Assembly (NCBI GenBank): GCA_007844125.1
Contig: CM017558.1
Location: forward strand, 42,521,269-42,585,268
Length of the DNA: 64,000 nt
Direction of reading: 5' to 3'
Origin: Sinonovacula constricta
Lineage: Eukaryota; Mollusca; Bivalvia; Cardiida; Solecurtidae
The notes beneath the pieces were generated by a model, which saw only the letters and a list, made by a program, of their open reading frames with translations, was not told the origin of the DNA and searched no databases. A program made the translations under genes and the position numbers. Positions 1-14,100 of the stretch are shown one piece after another (the first letter of the stretch is position 1; every line of letters begins with the position of its first letter).

Positions 1-233
1 AAATAGCTTCTAGTGACAAAACCTACCTATAGTTTTCTCTTTCCATTAGAAAACTTTAGACTTCAACATAGGGTTTTTTACTATTCAAATATTCTTTTAC
101 AAAAACAGCAAATCATTGCTCTATTATAATTTAGCAGTCTAAATTTGTTGTAACATTTAAGCAACTTATCAACTTACACTGTATGAAAAGAATAACCATT
201 TTATATTTGCAAAAATTACATCATTACAGAGAT

Positions 234-383
234 TTACACAGTTTTTTTAGACTTCTTAAATTTAGCCGCTCTAGCTTCTGTCATTTTTCTTTGAAATTCT
301 TCTTCTTCCATCTGCTGTTCCTTTAAAGCCTTCTGTCTATCCTTTTCTTCTTCTTCCATCTGTTTTTGGAGGTCTTTCCTCCA
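234..383 (-). CDS. TMEM232: TMEM232-like last coding exon (residues 819-867 and stop)
   Basis: Acceptor CATTTTAAG; TAA at 236-234. Encodes WRKDLQKQMEEEEKDRQKAL and a further Glu/Gln/Lys helix ending in a lysine-rich tail, a coiled coil at the place where vertebrate TMEM232 has one. The 3' UTR continues below 234; no AATAAA is visible on the minus strand before the window edge. Confidence 0.88.
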   Translation of the reverse strand, partial: WRKDLQKQMEEEEKDRQKALKEQQMEEEEFQRKMTEARAAKFKKSKKTV

Positions 384-3300
384 CTTAAAATGAAAAAAAA
401 AACAATCACTTAGGTAACAGTTTATTTACAAGGAAACAAATTCTAAATATGATTAGAGTACAGTAAAATTACAATTTAGACATTTCTTGGAACCTTTAAT
501 CCTTGGAACATTTGACTTATCTGGCAGTAACTGTTTGATTTTCCTTGATTTGTGTATAATCTCATTTATGTGTTTTTGTTACTTTCACATTAAACTTGAA
601 ATAGATATTATTGTTTAGCGCTGGTTCACATTTTAATATATTTTTTTGTTCATAAAGGACTTTGTCATAGTTTTGTATATATTAAAGATAAAGATTAGTT
701 AACACCATGTACATGACACAATTTATGCTTCATATCTATACAAATATTGTGTCACTATCAAACCAATGCTTCAACTATCATTAACAAACATTGTTTTGAG
801 GAATACTAGGTTAATGACCTTTGAATGGCCCAATTATTTATGAAAACTACTGCAAGGTTTTCAATTCTCCCAACCTAATGACAAACCATTCTTTTAAAGG
901 ATGGCATGCATTCAACTCAAATAGTTTTAGTGATAAAAATGTGGTTTCATTTCATTTTTTTAACAGGAGCTTATAGGGAAGCATATACACATATCACTGG
1001 TGTGGTTGTATATATCCGGTAGTTCAGGGATATTGGCTAGGGTTAAATGTATTGCCTTACAATTGTTGTATACATACATAAATGCCTTCTATCATTGTTG
1101 AAGCTAAGTGTTCAAGATGTGCAGGCGTTGTACATTTTATAAGGAACATAATTTCTATCTACATTGTAACTAATGATTTACATGTGTAATTAATGTCTTA
1201 CAAGTAAGCCAGCATTTTATACATTAATTATTTTTCTTACTTGATTTACACTCAATATCCATCCGACACAATGACATAATCTGCTGTTTTTTCATCATGG
1301 TATTTATCAAGACCTGCACTATCTGCAGCTAAGACTATCAATGCATGTTGTAACCTATGCAAGATGTTGCTAGAAAAGAAGTCAGAACAATATTAGCTAT
1401 TAACAAATGTAACACGTTACTGAAGTATGTATATTTCACCTGATCCTCAACAATCCTTCTTAGATCAAAGCTTGTCCGTGTATTGTAGGTGACTGGAGGT
1501 TCATAGAGGGCAGATGCCAGTTGGATCTCCTCCCTGGAAATATATATTAACAGATAATGTTGGGGCTGATGGTCTAGCAGTTATAGTCACCAAAGTCATT
1601 CCCCCTTGCCTTTTGGGTTCATAACATCATTCAGATTAAAATCTTTCACAGGAGGTCTTCCAGCTGACCTGCTATATGGTAGTGCTTTTGATCGATTTTT
1701 GGACATATCTGTAACCATCCATTAAAGACAGCTGAATAGAGTAACTAATATAGCATGATTAAGACAGAACACATGAGAAGCAAGTTCAGCATGAACTTAA
1801 TTTTTAACCTGAAAAGCATTAATAGACCTGGCTTTGGCATAAATTGGTTTCATCCCTATAAGCCCACTAGGAGCTGTCTGATCAGCAGCTACACTATATG
1901 CACTATATGCTGCCCTGTCTATACCAATATGTCATCTTAACATTATCTGCTATGATGACATTTCAGTTTATAAGCAAACAAAATCATTTCCAAATGACAT
2001 GCTGGACATACAAGCAGATAAGTTCATATGGTCCATTAGAGTGGTTCTTACTTCAGACTTGTCCTCGCCTTGTAGTCTTGTTTGTGTTTGGGCTGTGGCA
2101 TGGATCCTTCCGAAGCTGAAAGGACTTTGTTGGGTGATGGAGTGGTCTCCCTCCTTCTGGGGGGAATGTATGGGTCAACAGGGGGTGGTAAAGGGGGGAG
2201 GTAGATCTGGGACAGACCGCCTGCCACCTTGGATCCCAGAGTGTACGGGCTCAGCACCAGGCGCTTGTTCAGGAACCCCTCCAAGTCGGTGTGCACCTAT
2301 AGAAATAATGTCAGAGTGGTTTGTAGTTGGGGTTTTATGTCGCACAGCTTATTAATATTATAAAGCATTTTTCATGACAGTATATCACAAACAATTTTAT
2401 TTTGCACCATTAAAAAATATGTAAAGATTTTATGTTTAGATGTTAGATTTTATGTTTAGATGTTAGATATTATATGGTGCAAGAAAATTATGTAAAATAT
2501 TTTTAAGGAACACCAGTAATTAATACATAATATTTTTTTATGTTACACTATTTTTTCCTCTGTAAAAGTTTTGTCAGATATTTTGTTTCAACACCAGCTA
2601 CTCAGTGAATTAATCCAGCTATAATTGATTGAGGGCAATCTATGTCTGGGTAGAAACACAGACATACTACAAGCCAACTGCAGTGCTGTGTTACTTGAAC
2701 TGCTTTTGCTGAGATTGGACTTCAGTTCACAACAATAGAAGATAACTTACATTTTGTTTCTTTCTCTTTTTGTGTAACTTAGCAAAATTTCAATATTTTT
2801 AATTGAATATAATTGTTTTCCTATCTGTCAAAAGAGATGGTCTGCACATTTAAAACATATTATTAAAACATAATTTTCCTTTTAAAGAAGTGTATTATTG
2901 GTTTACATGTAATACTTACTATCTGAAAAATACTACAACTATACTATCTATTTAAAACCACTACAACATACACAATCGACTAAAACATCACAAAAACATA
3001 ATTAAATACAAACTTATTTAACATTTATAAATAAACATTCAGAAGAAACTAACAATAAAAACATTAATTAACTTTCAAATATCTATAATTACAGAAACTA
3101 ACTTTTTCCAGCTTAAATCAGATTAATAGCACTTTTAGTATAGTATAGAAACAAAAGCAAAATGTGCATTCAAAGAACAATTATTTTCTGCATATATACT
3201 ATTTTGCTTCAGGTTTTAAACATGTTAATAACATCAATCTATTTACAGAAAAAAAAATCAAGTAAAGGCAAGTTAATGTTGGCATGAAAAGCACAAGCAG

Positions 3301-5132
3301 CTTGGGTTAGAAGCATATCTTTGGCTCATTAATATTTGTTTGAATATGAAAGGATAAACATGTAAACACACACACACGAAAATATAAAAACACAACAATG
3401 AACAACAACGACAGAAGAATCTTAAACTAACAAACACACTGTGTATTTCCAGGGCAGGTAGCATAAGAATTTAACTTTGAACTATATAAAGAGAATACCA
3501 GGTTAGTGTTGATATAGCTAAATGTTATCACGCGAGGCTAAGAAAATTGATTTTCGGGCCGAGCATGATAACATTTATTTATATCAACACTAACCTGGTA
3601 TTCTTTTTATCCCACCATCAACAGCTTTTCAATGGAAAACATTTAAATTTACCGCTACTGCTCCTCCCTTACATGATCTGACATTCTTTCAATTCACACT
3701 AAATAACATCAAAACAACGGTGACTCGCATGATCTGACATTTCGACAGTTGTTTTTTGCTTCTTAGTCTTATGCAATATTTCCAGTTACATGTACTTATA
3801 CAAGTAGATAGCAAGTATGGGGTTAAAAAGCAGTTTTCCCTTCAGAAACACAGGGACTATTTTTCCAGAACCCCACCTCCCAGAGACACACCCTCATGCT
3901 TTTTATCGAGGGCCTGATGAAAACTTATTTGTATTTTGTCCTACCCCAAACAAAAACCCTCCCATTGTTTCTCCAACATGGACAAATGCTCAACACTTTT
4001 TCTCCCTGTCAAAAAACTTCCCTGATTTTTCAGACAAAGGACCTAGGGGGTAAAGATTGAGTTTCCCCTTCAGAAAAAGATGAGGGTGGTAAAAAAATAG
4101 TTTTCCTTCAGACATAGATGTCCTCATTAATTGCAATAAGTGCATAATTTTGCCTAAAACTGACTTATCTTCAATTAAGTCATTTATAACTTAACAGATT
4201 TGAAATCCTCCAACTAAAATTGTGGAACTTAAGATATGTATAAAATCAATACTAGGGGTTACAATTCTAATTCTAATGGTCTTAGTAGATCCAATGTAAA
4301 TACTAAATATGTTACAGTAACAAACCTACATACAGACATACAAACAAACAGTCAGACAGACAATCAGTCACAAAAAAAGATTGATACATCATCTTTTATG
4401 AGCCTGTAATGATTCCAACTGTTAATTGCTAAATAATTGCAGTTGCTGTTAAAAGGCAGAAGTATTATAATCATAGAACAAAGGTGATTTAAAAATATAT
4501 ACATGGAAAATTCACAGGCTCACAAAATATTTATAGTTGGGATAAAGATAATTAAAGCTGCTATTAATAATTTTGTATTTAGGCATGCATTTGTGCACAA
4601 CTCACTTGTGGAAAAATACCCTGTCAAGGAAAATTCAACACACTACTGTAACCATTTTAAGTGGAATATTATGACAATGTCGTTATTTCCTGAATAAATC
4701 ATCATTTTAATACTAAAAAGCTACATATGTTTTGACTTTCAAACATCTAATCTTATTTTAATAAATCAATGTGCAACTTGTGCAGCAGGTATATATTATA
4801 CAAATGAAATTAATTTTCTATTTAATATTGTTTGTTTCAGGAGCTACAACTATAATAACTTTGATAATAACTTTCAATAATTTTGTCATATATACAGTTT
4901 TCAGAAAATACATAATTTTGTTAAGCAGTGTATACATATATTATATTATATATTAAAAAAACATATTAAAAATAAAATAAAACATAAATATCACCAACAA
5001 ATAAAATCCTCCAATGTTGATTAAACACCCAAACAAGTACATTTTATGGAACAATCCATAATATAAACACCTTCCCATTTAGACAAAAGCACACAAAGAA
5101 CTTTAAAATATACCTGACATTTGCTTCAATTT

Positions 5133-5163
<31 letters not shown>

Positions 5164-8100
5164 AAATCAAATGATCACAACTTATTACAAATGCCAGGTA
5201 CATGTAAGTATTATGGATAGTGTCTTTGCAGGAGGGCTTGGACAGATGCAGACAGAAGGTCACATGGACTGCTGCATGTTTTTTATAGCTTCCTGTTTCA
5301 TGCAAGCGGAAAAAAAATCCACCTCAGACCACAGTCAGCCTATTTTTAAGAATATGATAAGTTAAGTGTCCAGCCTCAAACCCTGATGTAAATGGTACAT
5401 GGTTGTGTGATAAAAAGTGAAATTAAAACCTCTCATTCTGTTTTAACTTTTATAGGTGTATTGTGAATATTGCTGTTCAACAAAAACAACCAATGTGATC
5501 ATATATGTGATAAAAGTAAAAATCAAACTATGCATAGAAGACCTAGCTGTCAAAGTATATATAATTATTATTTATAAATATGTATAAGTATAAATCAATA
5601 TAGTGAATGTTATACATAAATGCTCATGTAACAACTTGTTGAACAAAACTATCAGAAAATGTCTTCTGAAAAAACAGAATATTTAAACATCTTATAGCAA
5701 TACACAAGTTGTTATCTATGAGGACTTTTCATAAAAAAAAGTAAAAAAATCAAACAATGACAATAAAAATAGCAACCAGCCAATCAGAAAAATTGAAATT
5801 TGTTTTAACCTTGACCTTAGAACTTGTGCTCTATACTCACCTGTCCCACTTTCAAAGCTTCCAGCACCCTTTCGTCCTTCTCAATAGAGTGGGCGCGCAA
5901 CAGAACATTCCATGCAGCTGTGCGCAGACCCTCCCGGTTAGTATCATTGGCCAGACATCGACAGATCTTTACCATAGATTGGATGGCACCAAACCTTATG
6001 CGCCAGCTCCAGTCATTTGGGCCTTTAGGATAATAAAAACGAAGGTCTTTGACTTTGTTAATGGAATTTTAAATCAAACAGTAATTACAATACATTAAGT
6101 CTATGCCTGGTAAAAGAGACGTTGGTGTAACCCAGCTGTCCTGCAGTGCATTAGTGATTCCAACCTCATATAATCCTGATCGTTTTTCATCAATAGCAGC
6201 AGAGCTGGGTGCTGTTGCAGTGTGACATTTGTAAATAATTTTTGTGTTCGTACAATGTTAGTTTATAAATAGAAAGAGACTGCAGCAATAAGTTAAAATT
6301 TAGAAATAACATTTATTATATTTACTTAAAAAAAAATAAAAAAATATTTAGTTAATAACTCCCAATTGACACTAGTTGACAAGTATCCATACCACCATCT
6401 TGCTGTTCATTAAGAGCATGAAAGAAAGCCAGGTCCAGGAGTCCTGCACTGGAGAGAGGCCGAGACAAAATGCCACGCTTGAATGGGTCTGCAACATCCT
6501 GATTGGTGCCCATAAGTGCCAACTTTTGGATGTCTGCATTGGCGCCATGGAGACAGATGTCGGCCATGATGTCTGTGTATGTGATGGCCACCTCCCAGTG
6601 CCACCCATTTATACCTGGCATGTCTGGGTTCTGGATGGATAAGGAATGAATGACATGCATTATGAGTATGAAATATGTGGGCAAGCTAAAACTATCATTT
6701 TTTTTCTAATGGTAACACTGGTTGTTTAATAATTCAGTATGAAATGTTTTCATTACAATCAAATTCTATAAAACTAAATTTAAAAAGATAATTATAAAAA
6801 CTTTCACTTATATCTCATGACCTGTTAAAAGACAAGATAAAAAAGTTAAAGGGACCTTGCCACTTTATTGTGACAATTTAAAGAATAACAAATAAACTGG
6901 CAAAATAAATAAGCTGGCCAAGTATACAAAGCAACACAATAATAAAGGAAATGCTAGCTTGAAATATTACTCCTTAAGCATGTTCATTAGAAACTTTAAA
7001 TTATCAGTTTGTAAATTATCAGTTTGCAAACTATTAAGCAGCTTATCAAGTCATTACAATGATTGTTGTAAGGTAACTCCCCAAGATTTTTATTATCATT
7101 ACAGTTGAATCCTGGTAGTTTAAAGTCACATCAGAACACACAAAGTATACATTAAGTGATTTATATGTAACATGGCATATCAGATTTTACCCTGCCAAAT
7201 ATGAGATATTATTGCAGTAAATCAGCAAGACCAGTACTAATACTGTTTGTATACATACTACTGGAGTAAACAGTCAATTGTAAATAAACACAGTTTCAAA
7301 CTTGATTGTTAATATATTATGCCATGCGCATACAACTTGGGTAAAAAATAAATACGCACAGCTTTTTTAAACTTGTTCTATCTATTTAAGTATCTATCCA
7401 TAGACAAACAAACATAATGCACATTGCTGTACACATATAACTGGGAAAAATATTCAATAAGCATCCATTTTAAATCATATTTACACATTGTATTACATCA
7501 CTCTATAAATTTAAACATAATACACAATGAAAGGTTTAAAGTAGTAGTATTATAATATAATAAAATTTATTTACAGTGGACAGAATGCATGATAAAATCA
7601 GTACATTATCATCTGGTCAAGTAATTTACAGATTAATTCTCGCACATATTTTTCGGTGTGTGGCTACAGTTTTTTAGCAAGCAAACCAGCTTTGACACCT
7701 AACATTACACTATCAAATGATTGCTACAAACAAACAAGCACTTGATCGCAGACATTAGTGAGATGTTGGTCAACAAATTGGACCACACAATCGATGCTAC
7801 CAATGAGAGACACATGTCACTTTAGAAGCTGTGAAAACCCCATGGTCACTTTGTGTAATCCTTAAACTAACCTGGAGGATTTTTGAACATTCTTACAGTG
7901 AATAAAGAACAAATTCAACCAGGACTTTCGGCTTTATTAGAACTACCCAATCATTTTGTAAGGTCAAGCTTGGCATAATGAAGATTTGACTGCATGATAT
8001 TTTTTACCAATGGGTGTACTAAGCTGTTTGGGTTGCAGTCTTAATGTACCTCAGTGTCTCACTGAACTGAGTATGATACCCAAACTGGCAGAATATTCAG

Positions 8101-11100
8101 GGAATGCCAGATCATCCTTTACAAATTAAAGCTTAAAATTGCCAAATGATGTAAGGTGGTGTGATTTTACCTCACAAAATACAATAAATATTAGACAAAT
8201 ACTTTTCTTTCATTAACTGACCACATTATTGGTGAAAGTCTGGACAGTGCTAGCCTCAGATGCCCTCCCACTGGGCAGTGTGGTGCCCACCTCAGCTTGG
8301 TATCCTGTACCTGGAGGGTAATAGCTGCCATTGGTGGCATTTGTGACACGTGAACCCCCTGTTGGGGCCCGAGGCCTGTGGAAGAGAACAGATGGAATAT
8401 TCAATTAAATAGATATTGCCATCAACAATGCATAAACTAAGGCAGAAATGGAAAGTACCGAGATGAAGATATAGATATTTATTGTCACAGCATCTGATAA
8501 ACATGAAACATGTTACAACTATTTGAAATATAAATTTAACAATAAAAATCATAACCAGTCGCTTTAATCAGTTTAATGATTTGTTATACTTGTCTGTATT
8601 TTTCTGCACCAGTTTGTTCAGTATACAAAGTTTGACAAGTGATTGCAACATAAATATTATTTTAACTTGTTAAATCATCACACTTATTCTAAGCAGCAGA
8701 AACAGTGTTGAATAAATATATGCATCGGAGGTTTCAGTAAACAACATACGGATTGTAATATAAAACATATGTGTATGGATAATGAAATAACCATATATAC
8801 ATACACAGTGGACTTGGTTGCTGATCTGGTCTGTGGGGCAGACTTTTCCCTCAGAAGTTCTGCCTCAAATGACACCTCTCGCTTCATACTGGCTCCAGAA
8901 AATGGCTGAATGCTTGGCTCTTCTCTGAGGAGGAGAAAAGACGTATCAGTAACTATAAATGACTGACAGAAGTGTTGCTTATCTTTCTATCGTGTTTTTA
9001 ATAATAGTTTACAAGCACTCCCCATGTATTATAGAGATGGTGATTTATAACCACTTAATATCTCTGGGGTAAGTGAGAGTCAGACAACAACTTTCAGGTT
9101 AGAAAGTGTTCTAGCTTACCTGAAGTGTGTAGATGGTTTTACTAATATTTACCTGGATTTTATTAGACAATTAGTGTCAGATGTTGCTATAAAGACAATT
9201 TTCGTGTTAGGGTAAGTTTAAAGAAGAAAAGGAACTACCTTTGCCTGCCAGTATCATGACTGTCCTCCTGTCCATTGTGACCATCACTGGCTGGAGTCTC
9301 CTTGGCTGACCCACTACTAGCATCATCACCACTTGCTTCCATCTTTGTGGAACCTTAAATTTAGTCAACAAACAATAGTTACATATAGAATGTTGATAGT
9401 AATTTTCTATAGCTTTAAGGTAAACATATTATTTAACCTTCATTAGCTATGTTATTTAGACTAGGTTTTAATCTTTAGAGCATTTGACATTTACTAAATA
9501 AAATTATATAACAAGTTTAGTTTTGTTTTTTAAATATTCTGACAAAAATACATAAAAATTCTTTAAGAATACATGCTGAAATACTTTTTGGCTGATTTAA
9601 AGGGTATAAAGAGAATTTTAGGTGAATTATTATTGTAGTCTCATAAAAAAAAGCCTTAATAGTTTTTATTACAAGCTTTTTAAAAGGAACCTGTAATTTA
9701 CTTACAGTTTGTGCCAATCAAGACCAGCCCTAATTAAGTACTCTACTTTATTGTCTTGTTTGAGCACCAATAATTACAACTAATAATCTCTCACCTACAT
9801 TTAAAAATCTTAACTAAATACTGCTGAGTTACTACTTATACCTCTTGTCACCTTTGCATTGAGTTGGTAGCCAACATCTTACAATTAAAGAAATTGTGTT
9901 GATTGACTGGTATACTGGTTCTACTCAAAGCTTAGCATTTATTATGACAAAATCCAAAGAATTTTTGTCATAATCAATGTAACGAAAAAAACATTTATCA
10001 CATTTATCTACTCTCCATACATGTGAACTCTCCCACTTTTGGGGGAAATCTTCCTCTTTTAAGGTTCAAAATTATTTGAAAATGCGGGGTGTTTTACACA
10101 TTTTCAGAAATCTACTTGAAAATCTATAACTTTTTTCTTTGTTAATATGAAAATAACAAATCTGACACTCTGCAAGTGAAAATCTCCCACTTTGGCCTCA
10201 GGAAAAGTTTACATGTATGGCTCTCCTCACACATGGGGGTCATTTGAATAAGTAACCCATCAGCATTTCTACCTCAACTTTCTTTCATAGCTTTTTAAAT
10301 AGATTTTAATATGTATGGGGTTTTCTCAAGTATAAAAAACTTAATTATTATTATACATCTGGCTGCAATCAGTACATGTAAAGGCAGTAGAAGATTTCAG
10401 ATATTTCTCTAATAGGCTTCAGTATGCAACAAGTAGATCATAGTTTAGTCATGCACTAACAATATTTATGGAGTTAATCCAGATAAATTGTATATCATGC
10501 TTATGTAAATTGCATATAAGTAAATCATTTTAGATATATTAAGACGAAATATTTAAGAACTGGATTTAATAAATGTAGTATGATAAAATGTGAGTGTCAG
10601 AAAAACAGAAGCTAAACCAGTACAAGTATTAAGTGATTGCTAAAGGTGGCCTTAGCCCAATAGATGAACAATCTACACACCTGAGGCACCCGTGCTAACA
10701 TTAGAGGTGCCATCCCGTTTGTCAGAGTCTCCCTCCTCACTGCGCTCGTAAATATCACTAAGGGTGGGTTTGGAGCTAATAATACTGGCAGGAACGTCAT
10801 CCTCCTTTGGACTTGTCTCATCACTCGATAGACTGAGGTCCTCTATGACAGCAAATTGAAATATTATTGAAAAAGACACAATTATTAAATGAACAAATGT
10901 AAAATACAGAGGTTCTCTTAAAAAAGAAATAAAAAGAAACTAAACAGAAGACCAAATCTACTCGACTGCAACAATAATTTTGTTTCGAATTTAAATTTTG
11001 GACAATGAGATCACAATAACATGAATTAAAAACAACAACAAATATGTGGTTTAACATTACAAAATGGTTACAGTATTGTAACTTACCTGTCCTGGTAATA

Positions 11101-14100
11101 CAATAATCTACATAAAAACAAGTTGTTTGTGATAGCATGGTATTGTTTACCAAAAATAAAGGATATGAAAAGTTTCTTATACAGAAATACAGATCATAAA
11201 ACAAAAACACTCAAAAGGAACCTTAAAAAATATAATTAATTATTTTTAAGATTAATTACCCTGATGTTCACTTCTAAATATAAAACAGCTGGTAGTTGTA
11301 CTTTGTTATTACTACAACATATATTAAATCAATTTTAAATCAGTAGATTACTTTGTATTAAAAATCATAATCATAAATACATGTACTTCTGAATGTAATT
11401 TACTGAAAGAAAAAAACTGATTGATGCCAAACAATGAAAGGCTTCCCATCACCATATTGTTATAGAAAGACAAACATATTATAATTAATGCATTTTTTTA
11501 GTAAATAAATTTTCAAGTTAAAATTAAAATCCACATTTGTAACTCAAAGCTCTGCTGGATATGAAAACAATATAACCAATCATTTATGTCTGAATGTATA
11601 TCTTGTTACATTTTATTGGACAGAACAACAAGTAGACTAAAAATTAAATATAAAAGTGGTCTCACCAAGAAAAGGCCATAATACAAAGTGGAGTGTCCTA
11701 ATGAGCAATGTTGTGTTGTACATGTAAACATATACATTTCCTTAGTAGTTATGATATAATTATATAATTTCTAAAAGGAAATATTTTAATATTGGCCAAA
11801 TCATTATTGATGTTAACAGGAAATATTTGACATGTGTTAAAATGAAATCTTTGACATTTGTTATGAACTTGATAATGGTGTCTACAAAAAGAGGGCTGTT
11901 TTCAAAGTTTCTGATACATGTATGTAAATGTCTATGCTCAGCATTCCAAACATTCCTGATCCTGTATACAAATATTACATATTCATGATAAAATATTACT
12001 ATCTATCTTTATACAGATGTATGTTTGAATGGAATCATTTATATGCACTGCCCATTTGAATGTATGAATGCCTTAACAAATAATAATGCATAATTCGTAT
12101 AATGTATTTTGTGTTCTAAAACAACCCTCTTTAAAGTGGGACTTCCTCACTGTTTCTTGTTCCATTCAGGTATATGTGTATTAAGAGGTAATTTTGTGCT
12201 ACCAAGTACCAAATGAAAGAAATGGCTTTTGATAAGGATTTTAAACTCATGCAACATTTAATATAAATATTTACCGATGTCCATTTGAAATATCAAAATA
12301 TGTGTGTTTTGAACTTTACATAACAAGACTATATAAATCATACATGATTTTAAGTTATTAATTGTTTATAATTTTTGCAAATAGGATATGTATGGAAAAA
12401 ATGAACCCCATCATAATTATGTAGCTGGTCATCACCTCATCGATACATATTAGCTTTTTTTTGTAACTGTATACAATTTTTTACAATTATAATTATTTTA
12501 TTCATCTTGGTTCTAAATATTTAATTAACTGTGAGGAAGCCCCATCCATCATGAGTGTACTATGTGAGGCATGGTAACTCTCATACCAAATCTAATGACT
12601 TTTATACGAGATGGTGATGAGGCTGGAAGAAGAATGGTCAATGATAGAATAAAATGGATTAAGATGCGAGACAGTTAAACATGTTCTAGTGACATGAGGA
12701 AACAGCATAAATGAAACATAGCAATGACCCATGATGTTTGTTGGCTTAACTATAAATAATACAAGATCAATACCTTTAAATGACCATTATTTATATTTCA
12801 TATGTTAAATATCAATTCCTTGCAATCGTCATTTAATATTAATATTATACATCAAAAATTCAAATAAATGTTCAATATCTATAGTTATTACACTTAAGAA
12901 AAGTCATTCAAGCTTTTAACAACAAATCTTCATTTCAAAGTTCAATTAAAAAAAATAAAGCTCCATTAATTTCCCAATATCAAGAACATACACCTCACTA
13001 TCTATCTCACTTTGACAATACTGCTAATCAAGGTTTAGAAACTTCAATTATTTATACTTTATATCTCAATGTCACTGATGAAATTAATGTTAAATCAATA
13101 ATATGTATATTTTTAATATACAAACATTTATAATATTGGAGGTAAAAAAACACAAACTTTATCATATTTTAACAAATGATGTTTGTTATCATATTTTAAT
13201 AACATTTACTGTATAAGTTAATTGTTTAATTAACTACTGTTAAAGAAGTCACAATTAACATTCACTACATACCAGAATCCCTTTTCAATTTCTGGGCTAA
13301 AACATATCACACAAGAGAAGAAAATATACTAAATGACAAACAAATAAAAAACTTCAGACTATGTATGCAGACTCTGTATGACACATGTAGACAGAAGGGT
13401 CAAGAAATTATAATGCCCCACTTATTCTCACAGTAGAGCAGGGTCTTGATAAATTAGGTACCAGGTTTAAGCTGTTAAATGGCTTCACTCCCAATCTCTA
13501 CTTTCTTCGGTCACCCAGTTGCCTAATATAAATGATTCAGAGCAATTACCTTAGTTTAAAATAAAATATTATAGCGGTCATGTAACATGCCATTATTCTG
13601 AGCTTTCTAAGCTATCTGATTAGGATCTACCCCTTTTGATGCTATTGCTAAGTAGAATAATTTGAGTATCGTCATACACAAATATAGCAGGTTCATGGCA
13701 AAAAGAAGCTCACCAGAGGTTTCAGTGCGGCTAGTAGAGGGAGGTGACTCCAGGGGTTCCTTGGGTCTGAAGCCTCGTGCCATGTTGTGGAGGGTCCTCA
13801 TTGCCATCACACTGGACTTGCTGGCCTCTGCCAAGATCTGCAGGGCAATCATACTGTCCACCCTGTACAACATACACACACACTTCACATCTTGTACATC
13901 TGTACATCATCAACTGAAATAACATTCTTGCTTTTATGGATCTTAAAGTCAAGTTGGCTCACTTCCCTTAAGCACTATTGTTCAATCATATTTTTGTAAT
14001 AAAAATTATGACATTGTAGAAGTGTTTGACATATGGTCAGCCATTCTTTATAGCTCTAAACGTCTACAACTACTGAGGAATTTCAAACAATTTAATGTAA

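Larger units (their letters stand above)
2297..5840 (-). other. Large intron between coding exons 14 and 15
   Basis: No coding exon is needed here, since phases on both sides already match. It holds a foldback element (3486-3610), a phrase iterated three times ending GTTTTCCCTTCAGA or close to it (near 3832, 4061 and 4101), a short cluster of CAGACATACAAAC-like repeats near 4325, and an (AT)n run at 5138-5163. Otherwise it is AT-rich unique sequence. Confidence 0.6.

Noticed and set aside
3817..4053. 78-codon Pro/Phe-rich frame
   Set aside because: It lies in an intron and overlaps a locally iterated GTTTTCCCTTCAGA-type phrase; repeat-derived.
11091..11096. Second microexon (CCAG GACAG GTAAGT)
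   Set aside because: Only 5 bp would be included, which breaks the otherwise consistent frame.
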